From: Ilyomonas sp964249755
Lineage (GTDB): Bacteria; Bacteroidota; Bacteroidia; Chitinophagales; Chitinophagaceae
NCBI GenBank assembly: GCA_964249755.1
Contig: CAXUDB010000002.1
Coordinates: 930,001-994,000 of the forward strand
Direction of reading: 5' to 3'
DNA: 64,000 nucleotides
The translations under genes were made by a program, and so were the position numbers. The notes beneath the pieces are model-generated. The model worked only from the letters and a program-made list of their open reading frames with translations, was not told the DNA's origin and did not search any database. Below, one piece after another: positions 8,326-17,661 of this stretch (position 1 is the stretch's first letter; each line of letters starts with the position of its first letter).

Positions 8326-11300
8326 ATGCAAAGTAATCGCTTAATAAGTAGCGGATTTATTTTTCTCATAGCTTGCTTCCCTTTCCTTCTTTCGGCACAG
8401 GTAAACACCGTTGACTACGGCAAAAACCGCATTCAATACAAAAAATTCCATTGGAAATATTACCAGACCGACAACTTCGATACCTACACGAACCAAGGTG
8501 GTTTGGAATTGGGCAAATTTGTGGCGCAGGTGGCAGAAGAAGAATTGAAATCTATTGAAGATGCCACTGAATATTCGCTACAGCGCAAGGCAAATATTGT
8601 CGTGTATAACACTTACGATGATTATAAAAGCAGCAACATCGGGCTGGGTATTGACTGGCAGAACTCAGGCGGTCTAACCAAGCTGGTGAACAACAAAATG
8701 GTGCTCTATTATAAGGGCGACCATGAAGATCTGCGGATGCAGATAAGACAAGGCATTGCGCGCATTCTGGTAGATAATATTTTGTTTGGCGACGACATTG
8801 GCGAAATGGCTTCCAACGCGGCTTTGCTTGATTTGCCCAAATGGCTTACGGACGGCTATGTTTCATATATAGCACAAAACTGGAGCACGAAGCGCGATGA
8901 TGAATTGAAAAGTGCTATGCTGAGCGGCGAATACACAAAGTTCTACCAATTTGCGTTCAAACAACCCGATCTTGCCGGTCACGCGTTCTGGTTTTATATT
9001 TCGGAAAAGTATAAAAAGGAAAACGTTACCTATTTTCTATATCTCGCCCGGTTGTATAAGAATCTGAATACAGCTTCCATGCGCATCTGCAAGAAGAAAT
9101 TCAAAGATGTGCTGGCAGATTTTATGCAGTATGAATCGGATAAATATTTCGCCGATATCAAAGGCAGGCGCAATGCGCCCAAAGGCAAGTTGAGCGTGGT
9201 GGAGGAAACTACCAAAAGCGATTTCTTCCGCTTTAACGGTAACCCGAATCCACGTAACAATTCTTACGCGGTGGTGGAATTTACCAAAGGCGTTTACCAG
9301 ATAAAATATGTTGACAACCTGTATGATGAGCACGTATTGCTGAAGTATGGCGTGAAGACACAACAAGGTGACATCAACCCCAACTATCCCATTTTAGCGT
9401 GGGATGGCAAAGGTTCGCGCCTGCTGGTGATCTACTGGAAAGATGGAAAGATTAACCTGTTTGTATATGATGTGATTGCTAATATCAAGCGCTTCAAGCA
9501 ACAGGTAAATGCCTTTGACCAAATCCTTGATGCAGGCTTTATGCTCGATGCAGGAACGTTATTATTAAGCGCTGTCAAGAATGGCCACTCTGATATCTTT
9601 ACTTACAAGATAGAAACCGGTCGCGTAAAGCAGATTACCAATGATGTATATGATGATTTGAACCCGACAGTCGCTGCGTTTCCAAACCGCGTGGGTATTG
9701 TGTTCTCATCCAACCGCCCGGGACCGAACGCGGTAAACAGTGATACCGCGATACCAAGCCGCAATCACTTTAATGTATTCCTGATCGATATCAACAACAA
9801 CAGCGAACTCAAGCAGATCAGCCAGTTGACTAATGTGAAGTTTGGCGATGCAAAGTTCCCGATGCAGTATAATGTAAATCATTTTACGTATGTAAATGAC
9901 GAAAATGGCGTTGCCAACCGCTGGGCAGGTTTCTTTACCACGCAACGTGATGGGTTAGATACACTCTGGTATGTGGGTGACCAGATTTTGCGTAATCCAA
10001 GCGGCAAAGAATTAGACTCTACTTTATCTGCCTGGCAGAAAGAAAAGCCTGACAGTGTAAGCTTCTTCCAGGTATACAAAGATTCCACTTATACTTTCCC
10101 GATTACAAATTATCAAAGCAGTTTATTAGAAACCCGCATATCGGGAAATAACGGGCAGGTAAGCGAAATCAGGCGCGAAGGCGATTATAAGTTTTTATAC
10201 AAGTTGAAGCCCGATTCGCTGGCATTGCGCCGCCGCAATGTGAATCCGAAACCCACCGCTTACATTAAACAACTCTTGATACAGGAACGGCTGGCGAAAG
10301 GGGCTTCCACCATTGAACAACCGGTTGACAGCACACAAAGTGAAAAGAACAATCAATTGTTTCAAAACGAGTTTGAAGATGAGAAAAGGGATAGTTCTTC
10401 TTCGTCTGCAGTACAGCCAAGCTCTGCCGTATTGCCTGAGCGAAGAGGTGTGCTGGCTAATGCCGGTTTGTTTAATTATGGGTTGAAATTTAACGCCGAT
10501 TATGTGCTGGCAGGGTTTACTAACAATGTCATCATCAACCGCTATCAACCGTATGGCGGTGGCAGCGGACCTATACAACTGAATAACAGTCAGGATATAA
10601 GCTGGATGTTCCGCGTAGGCGTGAGCGATGTGATGGAAGACGTGAAACTCATTGGCGGCTTCCGCTTCGGTACCAGCATCCGCGATAAAGATGCTTTCCT
10701 TTCCTTGCAGAACTACCGTAAGCGCATTGATTGGGGCGTAACCTATTACCGAAGTAACGTGAACAATTTCCAGGGCTTCTATAACTTTTCTCAATACGTT
10801 GACACAAACAACACAGTTTCAAAGGCTCAGTTAAATAATAATCTGGTCACTAATCTTTACCAAGTCAATGCTTCCTTTCCGTTTGATGAAGTGAGAAGCG
10901 TTCGTATTACGGCAGGTGTAAGAACTGATAAGGGTGTGCTGAAACCTTTCCCTTATCCTGACGCTTTGAAAGTGGAGGATTCAACTGCTAAAACTTTAAC
11001 TACGCGCCTCGAATATGTATATGATAATACAATTTCGCCTGCGCAAAATATCTGGAACGGTTTGCGTTGGAAGGTATACAGCGACTTCTGGGTTCCACTG
11101 GGTAAGACGTCTTTAAAAGGCAAACACATCTTTAATGTTGGTGCAGATGCACGCTACTATGTTCCTATCTATCGCAATTTTATCTGGGCGGGACGTGCAG
11201 CCGCTGATTTTTCAATGGGCGATGCTAAAGTGATTTACTATCTCGGTGGCGTGGATGGCTGGGCTATCAATCCGAAATTCAACAACAATCCGCCTGATCC

Positions 11301-11742
11301 GACTGTGCCGTATGCATTTCAAACATTGGCAGTGAACATGCGTGGCTATAACCAGAACCTGGCAAACGGAAACAACGATGTTGTTTTTAACAGCGAGTTC
11401 CGGTTGCCGGTGTTTACAACTTTTTTTGACAAGCCAATAAACAATGCCTTCGTCCGCAATTTTCAGTTGGTGCAGTTCATAGACTTAGGTACTGCCTGGG
11501 ATGGTACTGTAAAGAACATAGCTCGTCCAACAGAATATTATACCGATCCTCAATTCCCACCAGGAACACCGGTTACGGTGCGTATTAAAGCTGGTGGCAT
11601 TGGCCCGCTGGCGGGTGGCTACGGCTTTGGAGCAAGAAGCACATTGTTGGGTTATTTTATCAAGTTTGATGTGGCTTGGCCAATGAAAGGTCTTTTCTTA
11701 GGCAAACCGATTGGTTATTTCGCGCTCGGTCTAGATTTTTAA
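8326..11742 (+). CDS. Large envelope protein: pseudo-gluzincin, TolB-like propeller and outer-membrane barrel
   Basis: 1138 residues with a signal peptide (about 1-24, ending SAQ). Residues 35-270 resemble the peptidase MA (gluzincin) domain, but where active members have HExxH this protein reads RQGIARILVD, and EGxAEY is DGYVSYI, so it is probably not a peptidase. Residues about 300-590 contain TolB/WD40-like propeller repeats (ILDAGFMLDAG, SDIFTYKIETG, GIVFSSNRPG). From about residue 700 to the end the pattern is a beta-barrel of the surface antigen D15 type (FVRNFQLVQFIDLGTAWDG, IKFDVAWPMKG, final FALGLDF). The role is unknown; the layout suggests a protein anchored in the outer membrane. 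A terminator follows at 11765-11795. Confidence 0.75.
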   Translation: MQSNRLISSGFIFLIACFPFLLSAQVNTVDYGKNRIQYKKFHWKYYQTDNFDTYTNQGGLELGKFVAQVAEEELKSIEDATEYSLQRKANIVVYNTYDDYKSSNIGLGIDWQNSGGLTKLVNNKMVLYYKGDHEDLRMQIRQGIARILVDNILFGDDIGEMASNAALLDLPKWLTDGYVSYIAQNWSTKRDDELKSAMLSGEYTKFYQFAFKQPDLAGHAFWFYISEKYKKENVTYFLYLARLYKNLNTASMRICKKKFKDVLADFMQYESDKYFADIKGRRNAPKGKLSVVEETTKSDFFRFNGNPNPRNNSYAVVEFTKGVYQIKYVDNLYDEHVLLKYGVKTQQGDINPNYPILAWDGKGSRLLVIYWKDGKINLFVYDVIANIKRFKQQVNAFDQILDAGFMLDAGTLLLSAVKNGHSDIFTYKIETGRVKQITNDVYDDLNPTVAAFPNRVGIVFSSNRPGPNAVNSDTAIPSRNHFNVFLIDINNNSELKQISQLTNVKFGDAKFPMQYNVNHFTYVNDENGVANRWAGFFTTQRDGLDTLWYVGDQILRNPSGKELDSTLSAWQKEKPDSVSFFQVYKDSTYTFPITNYQSSLLETRISGNNGQVSEIRREGDYKFLYKLKPDSLALRRRNVNPKPTAYIKQLLIQERLAKGASTIEQPVDSTQSEKNNQLFQNEFEDEKRDSSSSSAVQPSSAVLPERRGVLANAGLFNYGLKFNADYVLAGFTNNVIINRYQPYGGGSGPIQLNNSQDISWMFRVGVSDVMEDVKLIGGFRFGTSIRDKDAFLSLQNYRKRIDWGVTYYRSNVNNFQGFYNFSQYVDTNNTVSKAQLNNNLVTNLYQVNASFPFDEVRSVRITAGVRTDKGVLKPFPYPDALKVEDSTAKTLTTRLEYVYDNTISPAQNIWNGLRWKVYSDFWVPLGKTSLKGKHIFNVGADARYYVPIYRNFIWAGRAAADFSMGDAKVIYYLGGVDGWAINPKFNNNPPDPTVPYAFQTLAVNMRGYNQNLANGNNDVVFNSEFRLPVFTTFFDKPINNAFVRNFQLVQFIDLGTAWDGTVKNIARPTEYYTDPQFPPGTPVTVRIKAGGIGPLAGGYGFGARSTLLGYFIKFDVAWPMKGLFLGKPIGYFALGLDF

Positions 11743-11764
11743 ATCATCCGAATCTTATCCTTAT

Positions 11765-11795
11765 AAAAAAAAAGCCTCGCACTGCGGGGCTTTTT
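11765..11795 (+). terminator. Rho-independent terminator
   Basis: AAAGCCTCGC (11771-11780) pairs with GCGGGGCTTT (11784-11793), including one T-G pair, across a 3-nt loop, with a T-run after it and an A-run before it. It ends the 1138-residue envelope protein gene. Confidence 0.9.
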
Positions 11796-11861
11796 GTGAC
11801 CGGAAGAAAACCGCTACTGCATTGATTTTTTATTATCATTGCGATAGCAAAAGAAACCACT

Positions 11862-12599
11862 ATGCCGGAACACGAGATAGCTAAACACACCAAAGCCATT
11901 TACACCCAATGGACCAATCCGGCGCATGGCTGGAAACACAAGCTAGGCGAGATTTTGATTGAAATCCTGATTATTGTTTTCGCTATCACGCTGTCGCTAC
12001 TGGTAGAGCGTTGGCGCGAGAATGCGCACGAGCGAACGGTTGAAAAGCAATTTCTGGTTGGTTTAAAAAACGACTTGCAAAAAGACCTTCAGCAGCAAGA
12101 AGGAGACAGCCTCACCTTTGTTAGTTTAAAGAAGGGATGGAGTTATTACTATAATGCAGGCAGAGGGCGCCAGCCTATCCAACAAGACAGCCTTGCTTAT
12201 TACCAATGGTCGCTGTTAAACAATACTTCGTTCTCGCCCAACAACAGTCGCTTCGAGGCTTTAAAAAGCAGTGGCGAGTTTGGGGTAATTGAAGATGATT
12301 CTTTGCAAAACATAATTCTGGATTTGTATCAGAACCAGATTCCTTCGCTGACCCTAAGCACTACTATGTTCTCTAATATTAAGAACAGCCAGATTGTTCC
12401 CTACCTCTTCACCAACCTGCGCTACAACAATGACAGCACGAACAACCTGTCTAATATTGTCAAACAACCTGTTTTTCAGAACTACATGAGCTACCGATTC
12501 AATTCAGATGAAGTGCTGCAACGCTATCATCAGGTGATGCAACAAAGCCGCACCATCATTCACATGATTAATGAACAATACGATTTAAAAGAGAATTAA
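11862..12599 (+). CDS. Single-span membrane protein, DUF6090-like
   Basis: 245 residues. After a polar N-terminus there is one strong hydrophobic segment (about 30-46, EILIIVFAITLSLLVERW), followed by a long helical, polar domain starting with EKQFLVGLKNDLQKDLQQQEGD. This build (N-in single span, then a helical periplasmic domain) is that of the DUF6090 family, common in Bacteroidota, and its function is unknown. Its stop codon overlaps the stop codon of the convergent gene at 12596 by three bases, so the two transcripts must overlap at their 3' ends. No terminator is visible between them. Confidence 0.65.
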   Translation: MPEHEIAKHTKAIYTQWTNPAHGWKHKLGEILIEILIIVFAITLSLLVERWRENAHERTVEKQFLVGLKNDLQKDLQQQEGDSLTFVSLKKGWSYYYNAGRGRQPIQQDSLAYYQWSLLNNTSFSPNNSRFEALKSSGEFGVIEDDSLQNIILDLYQNQIPSLTLSTTMFSNIKNSQIVPYLFTNLRYNNDSTNNLSNIVKQPVFQNYMSYRFNSDEVLQRYHQVMQQSRTIIHMINEQYDLKEN

Positions 12600-14500
12600 T
12601 TTTCTTTTTTTACAAATACCAACTGACTTCGGTCGGCTTTATAAATAGCATCATAAAAGGTTACTAAGTCGTTGTAATCGGAAGCGGGAAAAGTTGTCGC
12701 CGCACGTTCATCAGTTCGAATCACCAGAACGTTATTGTCCTTCACTTTATAGAGGATGGAATAGCTGCCGAACCTGTTGTTGAGCATCACATCTTTCGGC
12801 ATTGCCTCCAATGCATAGCCTGAGGGCAGAATGATGTTTACAGTGTCAATGTCCAGATATGCCCACTTGAAATTAATATCATACAACCGGGTGCTGTCCC
12901 TGGATAATTTGAAAGATGATTTATTGAAAATATTAGGTTTGATAAATAAGCGCTTTCCTGTAATGGAAGCGTAGTTGGGAGAAGTGATATTCAAAGTTTG
13001 GTGCACTACGGGAATGCGGGCTTTGTCTTCGTTGTATTCATTCTTCTCTACTCTATAAGTGGGCAATCCAATGGTACTGTTCAGATATTTTTCCCGGTAC
13101 TCTTTCGTTGCGCTATACATCAGTCCATGTGCTTCCTCTTCCTGCGTTCCGCTAAAATCGGTACGCAGTTCCGCACTCAGGTTTCCGTCTGTATCAATCA
13201 TTGCTTTTACATTTCTGATTTGCTTGTTATCAGATGCCTTATAAAATGGCGTATTCACTACATGACCACCATCTTCTGCAATCAGCAGGGCCTTTCGGTT
13301 GCCGGTACTCGAACCCATAAAGCCAGCGGAGGTTGTTTGGTTGGTGCACTCAAGCCAGATGGAGTCTTTGCCGTTGGGCACACAGCAAATAACATGATTA
13401 AAGTAGCTTTTTGGGAAATCCTCTATCAGGTAATCTGAAGCAATATCGGCACCGCCTCCGATGATAACGTAATTGGCAGGCACCCCGGCTTCTTTCAAAA
13501 GAGCCACCATAAAATTAGACAAAGCCTTGCAGTCGCCATATTTTCTTTCCGATACAAACTTCGCGTCAAAAGGTTGTAAACCACCAACACCCAACTGTAT
13601 ACTGATATAACGGGAGTTGTTCTGCAAGTATTTATACAGTGCGTTTACTTTTTCTTCCCGACTAACAAGCTTATCGGCAATAGCATGCACATCGCTTTTT
13701 ATGTTATCAGGTAAAACATCTCTGTCTTTAATTAACTGCAACTGGAACTTTCCAAAGTCGCTCCACGAACCTAAACTGCCACGATAACCTCCATAAATAA
13801 AATCTGTAGCAGCCACCAGCACCGAAGGAAGAATTTTATTCAGGTCAGGTGAAAGCGATTCGTTGTAAACGGCTTTAAAATTTTTAAGGCTCCACGTAAG
13901 GGTTGTGTTCCTGTCATTTGATTGCTGCGGCGCCTGCGTAAAGTTGATTTGTTTGTACCTGAATTTGAAATTCGGCGGATAGACAATCGTGTAGCGGCTA
14001 TTTTGTACAGAACGATAAGCGTTTTCTACCGGATCCCACGAAGGCAGGAAAAGCGTCTGATCCAATTCCTGTTCATCTTCGTATTCAACTGTATAAGGAT
14101 AATCTTTCCAATACCAACTATGAAATTTTACTCTCGTATCGCCCATTAAAGTATTCTCTTCTTCTCGCGCCACATCAAGAATGTCTTTGCGTTTTACATT
14201 CTTTAGCCTTTTACCCATTGCGTCATACAGATTGCCATCAATATTTCTTAGCGGTTCACGGTCGGTATAAGTGTTGTAATAATGTGCGAACCTATCTCCG
14301 TTTTCATTCAAAATCGTAATCGCATATTTATGCTTTACCAACACCTCATCCAATGATTTTACTTCTACATAATACTCTTCATTTCTCACTACCGCATCTG
14401 CATTCTTTCTTAACGAATCCGGTATCAGCAGCACATTATAATCCTGCGCCTTTGCTATGTGGCACGCGCCTATCAGCAACAACAAACACAACTTCTTCAT
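12596..14500 (-). CDS. DUF3857 and transglutaminase-like protein with intact catalytic triad
   Basis: 634 residues with a signal peptide (about 1-18). Residues about 45-215 form the DUF3857 domain. The transglutaminase-like core follows: KYGDCKALSNFM holds the catalytic Cys324, FNHVICCV holds His369, and IWLECTNQT carries the acidic residue (Glu384) found in this subfamily. The C-terminal DUF2569-like beta domain is complete. Such proteins are periplasmic, and their substrate is unknown. It lies 8 bp downstream of a paralogue that has lost the catalytic residues (14509-16560), so the two are probably cotranscribed and may work as a pair. Confidence 0.85.
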   Translation of the reverse strand: MKKLCLLLLIGACHIAKAQDYNVLLIPDSLRKNADAVVRNEEYYVEVKSLDEVLVKHKYAITILNENGDRFAHYYNTYTDREPLRNIDGNLYDAMGKRLKNVKRKDILDVAREEENTLMGDTRVKFHSWYWKDYPYTVEYEDEQELDQTLFLPSWDPVENAYRSVQNSRYTIVYPPNFKFRYKQINFTQAPQQSNDRNTTLTWSLKNFKAVYNESLSPDLNKILPSVLVAATDFIYGGYRGSLGSWSDFGKFQLQLIKDRDVLPDNIKSDVHAIADKLVSREEKVNALYKYLQNNSRYISIQLGVGGLQPFDAKFVSERKYGDCKALSNFMVALLKEAGVPANYVIIGGGADIASDYLIEDFPKSYFNHVICCVPNGKDSIWLECTNQTTSAGFMGSSTGNRKALLIAEDGGHVVNTPFYKASDNKQIRNVKAMIDTDGNLSAELRTDFSGTQEEEAHGLMYSATKEYREKYLNSTIGLPTYRVEKNEYNEDKARIPVVHQTLNITSPNYASITGKRLFIKPNIFNKSSFKLSRDSTRLYDINFKWAYLDIDTVNIILPSGYALEAMPKDVMLNNRFGSYSILYKVKDNNVLVIRTDERAATTFPASDYNDLVTFYDAIYKADRSQLVFVKKEN

Positions 14501-14508
14501 CTCTTCTA

Positions 14509-16560
14509 TTATTTTATCTTCTTAAACACAACTTGTTCAGCTTCTTTCTTCACTACAAAAGCATAGAAGTCGCGCAGCGTTTGGTAATCATCGGGTTCAT
14601 ACGTAGCTTTTTCCAACTTCACCCGCGCACGAAGCTGCAGGCGGTCGCCGTTTTTGGCAATGATGTATTCAAACATACCTTCATCTTCGTTCAGCTTCAC
14701 ACGTGCCGATTTCGGTATTTCATCCACTTCATACCCTTTCGGTATTTCCATATTCAGCACATACGTGTCATCACTACAATAAGGCATCTCCACCGGGTAA
14801 AACCGTTCCGCCGCCTTAAACGGGTTTTCCTTTTGCTGCTCGCCCAGCATGGGATTGAAGTAGATAATGTCTTCGTCATTGTTCGTTATTTTTAAATCGT
14901 AGCTAACTTTTACCGGCATGTCAAGCATCTGCAAACTGTCAATGCTGCTGTTAGTCAGTTCCACATTATCACTGTAAGCTTTTTTAATGGCTTTAAAATA
15001 AGACTCCTTGCCCGATTTTACCACGTCGTTGCGCAGCGAAAGTGACTCTTCGTAGCCTTTGGTGTTGGTTACGGTTGCACTCATACTGTTGTCGTCAGCA
15101 TTCGTCATAAAAACGCTTGTTACGCTGCTTTCCCGCAGCGAATCGGCTGAAAGGTTAATGAGGTCGGGAAGGGTAGGATTAATCACTCTCATGTAACCAT
15201 TGTAGCAATCTTCGTTGAGGTGGTTAAAGCCGAGTTTACTATTTGCAGCGTCTAAGAGATAATTCTTATCTGTTATCTTCAACTGGCAGATGACATAATT
15301 ATATTTATCCAGAATCGGATACACTGCATACGCTTTTCCATTATCACGCGTGCTGAGCAATACCGGATATGCTTCCATGCCCTGGCTAAGATAAATAGAG
15401 GTAAGCAGCATGTTGACATCTGCAACATTACCTTTTTTCTTCTGGTAAGTTTGGCGTAAAGGCTGTGATAAATACCGTGCATCCCAATCTGTACATGTAT
15501 AGTTATCTCTTACATACTGATAAATTCTTTTCGCTTTCTCTTCCGGTGTGGAAGCACCGGCTAAGGCTGCTTTTACATCATCGTCAAAATAATTATTTGC
15601 TTTGGTAAGCGTACTTCCAAAACTTTCATTTTTCATCAACTCATCAGCTACATCCGGCCAATCGCGCATTACCATTTTGGGTGGAACATTGGGCAGGCGA
15701 ACAGCGCTTAACTGAAAATCTATTCTTGACAGATAATTGTCCACTGTTGTAATAAAGTTTTCTTTTTTCAGGGGGGCTACATCTTTAATAGCCCATAAGT
15801 GGTTGAATGTATTGGCAGAGGCTGAAATGTGTTCATTAGCACTTGTTACGCCTCCATCTTCAACAATATTATACACTTCATATTGTACCCTTACAGTGTC
15901 AATAGTTGGCGGAATGTAGCCTTGCTTTAATACGACATAATCAAAATATTGGGGAACTGTAATTTCATATTCGCTCCATAAATGCGGGTAATTGGTCTGA
16001 AACTGCCAGCTTGGTAAATCCGGGCGACCATCCTGGGGCTTGGTTATGGTATAGGAATATTCTATGATAGATCCCTCTTTGAGATTAGGGAAAGTAAACT
16101 TCATGATTGTTGTATAATCATTTGCCTTCTCTTTGAAAATCGAGCTTTTGTCAACGTTGGTTACTACCACTTTCCCATTTTCTAAATTGTAGGTAGAAGC
16201 CTGAAGATTTGAGATTTTTTGCTGATACTCATAATTTCCGGTGTAAAAAGGTATCTCTACTTTAGATAAGTCATCGAAAGAATTCCGGCTTAGTAAGCGA
16301 ATGCGTTTGTGAATGGTAAAAACAATATCAAACCAACCTTTTGTATTTCCTTGAAATTTGCTGTTTCCACCATCAAACAAATAAACGGCTTCAGCAGAGG
16401 AATCAATTGAATAAACCTTAGGTGCAAAATCTTCGGGTTTTACGTCGCCAAACGTGCAGGTGACGCGGTTGGCAATTTCTCCACGTTTTTTCTTTTGCGC
16501 CAATAAACAAATGCTAAATAACAGGCTCGCGAAAAGGAGCCACAGCAGCTTAGGTCTCAT
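14509..16560 (-). CDS. DUF3857 protein with a transglutaminase-like domain lacking the catalytic residues
   Basis: 683 residues, signal peptide about 1-21 (LLAQ). The DUF3857 domain spans about 60-260. The transglutaminase fold is present (about 340-445), but the block corresponding to the catalytic cysteine reads KKKGNVADVNML, with Val379 in its place, and the histidine block reads KYNYVICQL with Tyr422; the final acidic position is kept (LLDAAN). It should therefore be inactive as an enzyme and may bind a substrate or partner. It is the first gene of a two-gene minus-strand unit with the intact paralogue and is divergent from queG, with 47 bp between the starts. Confidence 0.85.
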   Translation of the reverse strand: MRPKLLWLLFASLLFSICLLAQKKKRGEIANRVTCTFGDVKPEDFAPKVYSIDSSAEAVYLFDGGNSKFQGNTKGWFDIVFTIHKRIRLLSRNSFDDLSKVEIPFYTGNYEYQQKISNLQASTYNLENGKVVVTNVDKSSIFKEKANDYTTIMKFTFPNLKEGSIIEYSYTITKPQDGRPDLPSWQFQTNYPHLWSEYEITVPQYFDYVVLKQGYIPPTIDTVRVQYEVYNIVEDGGVTSANEHISASANTFNHLWAIKDVAPLKKENFITTVDNYLSRIDFQLSAVRLPNVPPKMVMRDWPDVADELMKNESFGSTLTKANNYFDDDVKAALAGASTPEEKAKRIYQYVRDNYTCTDWDARYLSQPLRQTYQKKKGNVADVNMLLTSIYLSQGMEAYPVLLSTRDNGKAYAVYPILDKYNYVICQLKITDKNYLLDAANSKLGFNHLNEDCYNGYMRVINPTLPDLINLSADSLRESSVTSVFMTNADDNSMSATVTNTKGYEESLSLRNDVVKSGKESYFKAIKKAYSDNVELTNSSIDSLQMLDMPVKVSYDLKITNNDEDIIYFNPMLGEQQKENPFKAAERFYPVEMPYCSDDTYVLNMEIPKGYEVDEIPKSARVKLNEDEGMFEYIIAKNGDRLQLRARVKLEKATYEPDDYQTLRDFYAFVVKKEAEQVVFKKIK

Positions 16561-16607
16561 AACAGTATTTTTACGGCAATTTTAGTGGCACAATTATATA
16601 AAAAAAT

Positions 16608-17543
16608 TTGCTGAAAAATAAAACTGCACTTACAAATTTTGTAAAAAACACAGCCCGTTCGCTGGGCTTTGAGCAATGCGGTATTGCCAAAGCCGAAGAA
16701 TTAACGGAAGACGCAAAACGGTTGGAAGCCTGGCTGAACAAGGGCATGCACGGAAGCATGCAATACATGGAAAAAAACTTCGACCTGCGCATCAATCCTA
16801 CGAAGCTGGTGCCCGGCGCGAAATCGGTGATTTGCCTCCTGCTCAATTATTTTCCGGAAGAGAAGCAGCGAACCGATGCACCGCGTATCTCTAAATATGC
16901 GTGGGGCGAAGATTATCATGAGGTCATTAAACAAAAACTGAATCATTTTCTGTTCCTCTTAAGAGAAGAGATCGGTGATATTAACGGCCGTGGGTTTATT
17001 GATTCGGCGCCCGTGCTGGAACGTGCCTGGGCACAACGCAGCGGGTTGGGTTGGGTAGGCAAAAACGGCAATCTCATCTACAAAGGCAATGGCTCTTTTT
17101 TCTTTATTGCCACATTGATTGTTGATGTGGAGCTGGATGCAGATGACATGTATGCAAAGGACTTTTGCGGCAGTTGCACACGGTGCATAGATGCCTGCCC
17201 GACCGAAGCGATAATGCCCAACAAAGTGGTGGATGGCAGCCGCTGCATTTCTTATTTCACTATTGAGTTGAAAGAGATGCTGATACCGGGCGAAATGAAA
17301 AATAAGTTCGACAACTGGATGTTTGGTTGTGATGTGTGTCAGGATGTTTGTCCCTGGAACCGCTTCAGTCAGCCTTCGGAAGAAACCGCTTTTAATCCTT
17401 TGCCCGAGATTTTGAATCTCTCAAGCGGGGAATGGGCGGCAATGAGCGAAGAAGCATTCCGCAAAATATTCAGGCATTCGCCGCTGAAACGTGCCAAGTA
17501 TGCCGGTATTCAAAGAAATCTGTCATTTCTTTCAGTCGGTTGA
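16608..17543 (+). CDS. queG: Epoxyqueuosine reductase
   Basis: 311 residues, the iron-sulphur and cobalamin-dependent enzyme that reduces epoxyqueuosine to queuosine in tRNA, in the cytosol. Seen: the family N-terminus (SLGFEQCGIAKAE), the active-site region FIDSAPVLERAWAQRSGLGWVGKN with the proposed general acid Asp132, a first 4Fe-4S cluster motif CGSCTRCIDACP (Cys187, 190, 193, 197) and the second cluster residues Cys213, Cys241, Cys244 and Cys248 in CDVCQDVCPW. It is full length for the short, Bacteroidota type. The start is a TTG at 16608; no in-frame ATG lies before residue 47, so a non-ATG start is needed. Divergent from the DUF3857 pair. Confidence 0.93.
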   Translation: MLKNKTALTNFVKNTARSLGFEQCGIAKAEELTEDAKRLEAWLNKGMHGSMQYMEKNFDLRINPTKLVPGAKSVICLLLNYFPEEKQRTDAPRISKYAWGEDYHEVIKQKLNHFLFLLREEIGDINGRGFIDSAPVLERAWAQRSGLGWVGKNGNLIYKGNGSFFFIATLIVDVELDADDMYAKDFCGSCTRCIDACPTEAIMPNKVVDGSRCISYFTIELKEMLIPGEMKNKFDNWMFGCDVCQDVCPWNRFSQPSEETAFNPLPEILNLSSGEWAAMSEEAFRKIFRHSPLKRAKYAGIQRNLSFLSVG

Positions 17544-17661
17544 AACATGGCTTTGTAATTGTTCTTTTTTAATAATAAGTGTAAGCAATCCTGATACATT
17601 GATTCTATAGTGTAAGCAAACTATTCCCGGGTAAATTCTTCAATTTCCCTTCTATTCTTTT

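Noticed and set aside
13059..13438. Plus-strand frames inside the DUF3857/transglutaminase gene, and similar long antisense frames in other genes (25377-25886, 26771-27424, 55596-56348)
   Set aside because: They are antisense shadows of genes with strong motif support and have no starts, domains or promoters of their own.
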